In this document: piece by piece, positions 63,293 to 64,000 of the stretch
Position numbering within the stretch: the first letter of the stretch is position 1
Layout of the letters: every line of letters starts with the position of its first letter
From: Alistipes ihumii AP11
Lineage (GTDB): Bacteria; Bacteroidota; Bacteroidia; Bacteroidales; Rikenellaceae
NCBI RefSeq assembly: GCF_025144665.1
Contig: NZ_CP102294.1
Coordinates: 620,001 to 684,000 of the forward strand
Reading direction: 5' to 3'
Length of the DNA: 64,000 bases
Notes under the pieces: generated by a model
What the model saw: the letters and a program-made list of their open reading frames with translations, nothing else
Told to the model about the DNA's origin: nothing
Databases searched by the model: none
Program-made: the position numbers and the translations under genes

Positions 63293-64000
63293 CTACCGGA
63301 TCTCGAACGTATAGCTGCCGGACGGGAAGCGGTACAGCGGCGAACCGAGTCCTTGTCTGGCAACCGGATAGTCCGTCGGATCGAAAGCGCGGCCGTCGAC
63401 CGTGATGTTCTTGCCCTCGGGAAGCGCCACGAGGCCGGAAGCATTGGCAGGAATAACGATTTTCCACCGCAGCAAGCCGTCTTCGTTGCGCCAGCCGCTT
63501 TCGACGAGGCCGTAGGGCGTATCGAGCGTAGCCTCGGCCCAGCGAAGCTGGCCGGTCATCGTCGGCTCGAAGCGAATCACCTTGAATCCGGGTCCCGAAG
63601 CGTCGGGACGGATGCCGGCGATGTCCTCGTAGAACCAAGCGTCGTATCCGCCCTGCATCGGATGACTCAACGAACCGTAAACCATGTCGGAATGTGCGCT
63701 GTCAATGGGAAGAACTTCCCACAGCGTCGTAGCGTCGCCAGCGATCCACATCCACTCGAAGCTGTTCTCGCCCTTTTTCGTGAATACGCGCCAGGCCGCC
63801 TCCGGATTGCCGTATCGCGACAGAGCCTGTCCGATCCGCCCGAGACCGAAAATACCCGTATGGATGAATCCGTCGTACTTTTCGTCGATATTGCGCACGA
63901 TCGCATCGGACACGGCATGCTCGTCGCCGGCAGGCACAAGTCCCAGATCGAGCGCCATCGCATCGGCCGTCTGGCTGCCGAATGTCTTGTTCTTCCCGTC
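63293..64000 (-). CDS. Glycoside hydrolase family 78 (alpha-L-rhamnosidase), C-terminal part
   Basis: The last 235 residues of a GH78 protein; the 5' end lies beyond the right edge and the frame stays open to base 64000. The part seen is the end of the (alpha/alpha)6 barrel (FGSQTADAMALDLGLVP, YDGFIHTGIFGLGRIGQALS, AGDATTLWEVLP, GSLSHPMQGGYDAWFYEDIA) and the C-terminal beta domain (GFKVIRFEPTMTGQLRWAEA, PEGKNITVDG). GH78 enzymes remove rhamnose from pectin, flavonoid glycosides and other glycans. Rhamnose catabolism produces lactaldehyde, which fits with the FucO-like gene downstream. Signal peptide and catalytic Glu/Asp lie outside. Confidence 0.9.
   Translation of the reverse strand, partial: DGKNKTFGSQTADAMALDLGLVPAGDEHAVSDAIVRNIDEKYDGFIHTGIFGLGRIGQALSRYGNPEAAWRVFTKKGENSFEWMWIAGDATTLWEVLPIDSAHSDMVYGSLSHPMQGGYDAWFYEDIAGIRPDASGPGFKVIRFEPTMTGQLRWAEATLDTPYGLVESGWRNEDGLLRWKIVIPANASGLVALPEGKNITVDGRAFDPTDYPVARQGLGSPLYRFPSGSYTFEIR

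Noticed and set aside
1-64000. Search for insertion sequences, prophage genes, integrases, CRISPR arrays, toxin-antitoxin pairs and reverse-transcriptase elements
   Set aside because: No transposase, integrase, Cas, reverse transcriptase or phage structural gene was recognised on either strand, and no regularly spaced repeats were seen.

Overview
The window reads as a chromosomal segment of a GC-rich (high-50s percent by eye) Bacteroidales bacterium, most probably Alistipes or a close Rikenellaceae relative. The signs are a SusC/RagA porin start at the left edge, a hybrid two-component regulator of the Bacteroidetes type, many lipoproteins, a type III glutamine synthetase, a complete Nqr operon, Bacteroidetes-only families (DUF3822, DUF5106, PCMD, GIN), and repeated upstream matches to the Bacteroidetes sigma-ABfr promoter (TTTG, about 20 bases, TAnnTTTG). 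Shine-Dalgarno sequences are almost absent. Genus is inferred from general knowledge; no 16S gene is present.

Layout. 1-3.3 kb: the start of a SusC-like transporter, divergent from a short hybrid regulator whose kinase motifs are eroded. 3.4-5.4 kb: a metal (zinc/manganese-type) binding lipoprotein and its ABC ATPase, with no permease beside them, then a small conserved protein. 5.6-16.9 kb (minus strand): NAD(P)H-hydrate repair enzyme, exported glutamine-amidotransferase-fold hydrolase, nqrABCDEF, aminopeptidase C and a CapA-like lipoprotein. 16.9-18.4 kb: tatD-like and tcdA genes overlapping by ATGA. 18.6-22.8 kb: gpmI and alaS. 22.9-27.2 kb: two M23 peptidases and glnN. 27.7-34.8 kb: an AddB-like nuclease with an iron-sulfur cysteine set and a divergent AddA-like helicase-nuclease, separated by a GIN-domain gene and followed by a tiny membrane ORF. 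34.8-36.8 kb: a decayed recA fragment and a lipoprotein. 37.2-40 kb: tsf, rpsB, rpsI and rplM. 40.3-43 kb: nitroreductase, AraC regulator, flavin reductase and NimA-like protein. 43.2-47 kb: a small basic protein, a GH5-like lipoprotein and a PCMD lipoprotein. 47.2-54.5 kb: MFS exporter, tRNA-Asp, rsmD with a DUF3822 gene, a RecD-like helicase and mutS. 54.7-64 kb: hsp20, a DUF5106 thioredoxin-fold lipoprotein, an AsmA-like giant, a glycerophosphodiesterase, an iron alcohol dehydrogenase and the end of an alpha-L-rhamnosidase.

How the parts fit. Most of the window is housekeeping: sodium-pumping respiration, translation, nitrogen assimilation, DNA repair and wall remodelling. Glycan foraging shows at both ends and around 35-47 kb (SusC, GH78, FucO-type reductase, GH5-like and PCMD lipoproteins).

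I found no insertion sequence, prophage, CRISPR array or integrase, and no clear-cut new multi-gene system. The least ordinary items are the kinase-degenerate regulator next to SusC, the recA remnant, the tiny ORF behind the AddB-like gene, the textbook Shine-Dalgarno of hsp20, and a structured stretch near 36.95-37.05 kb.
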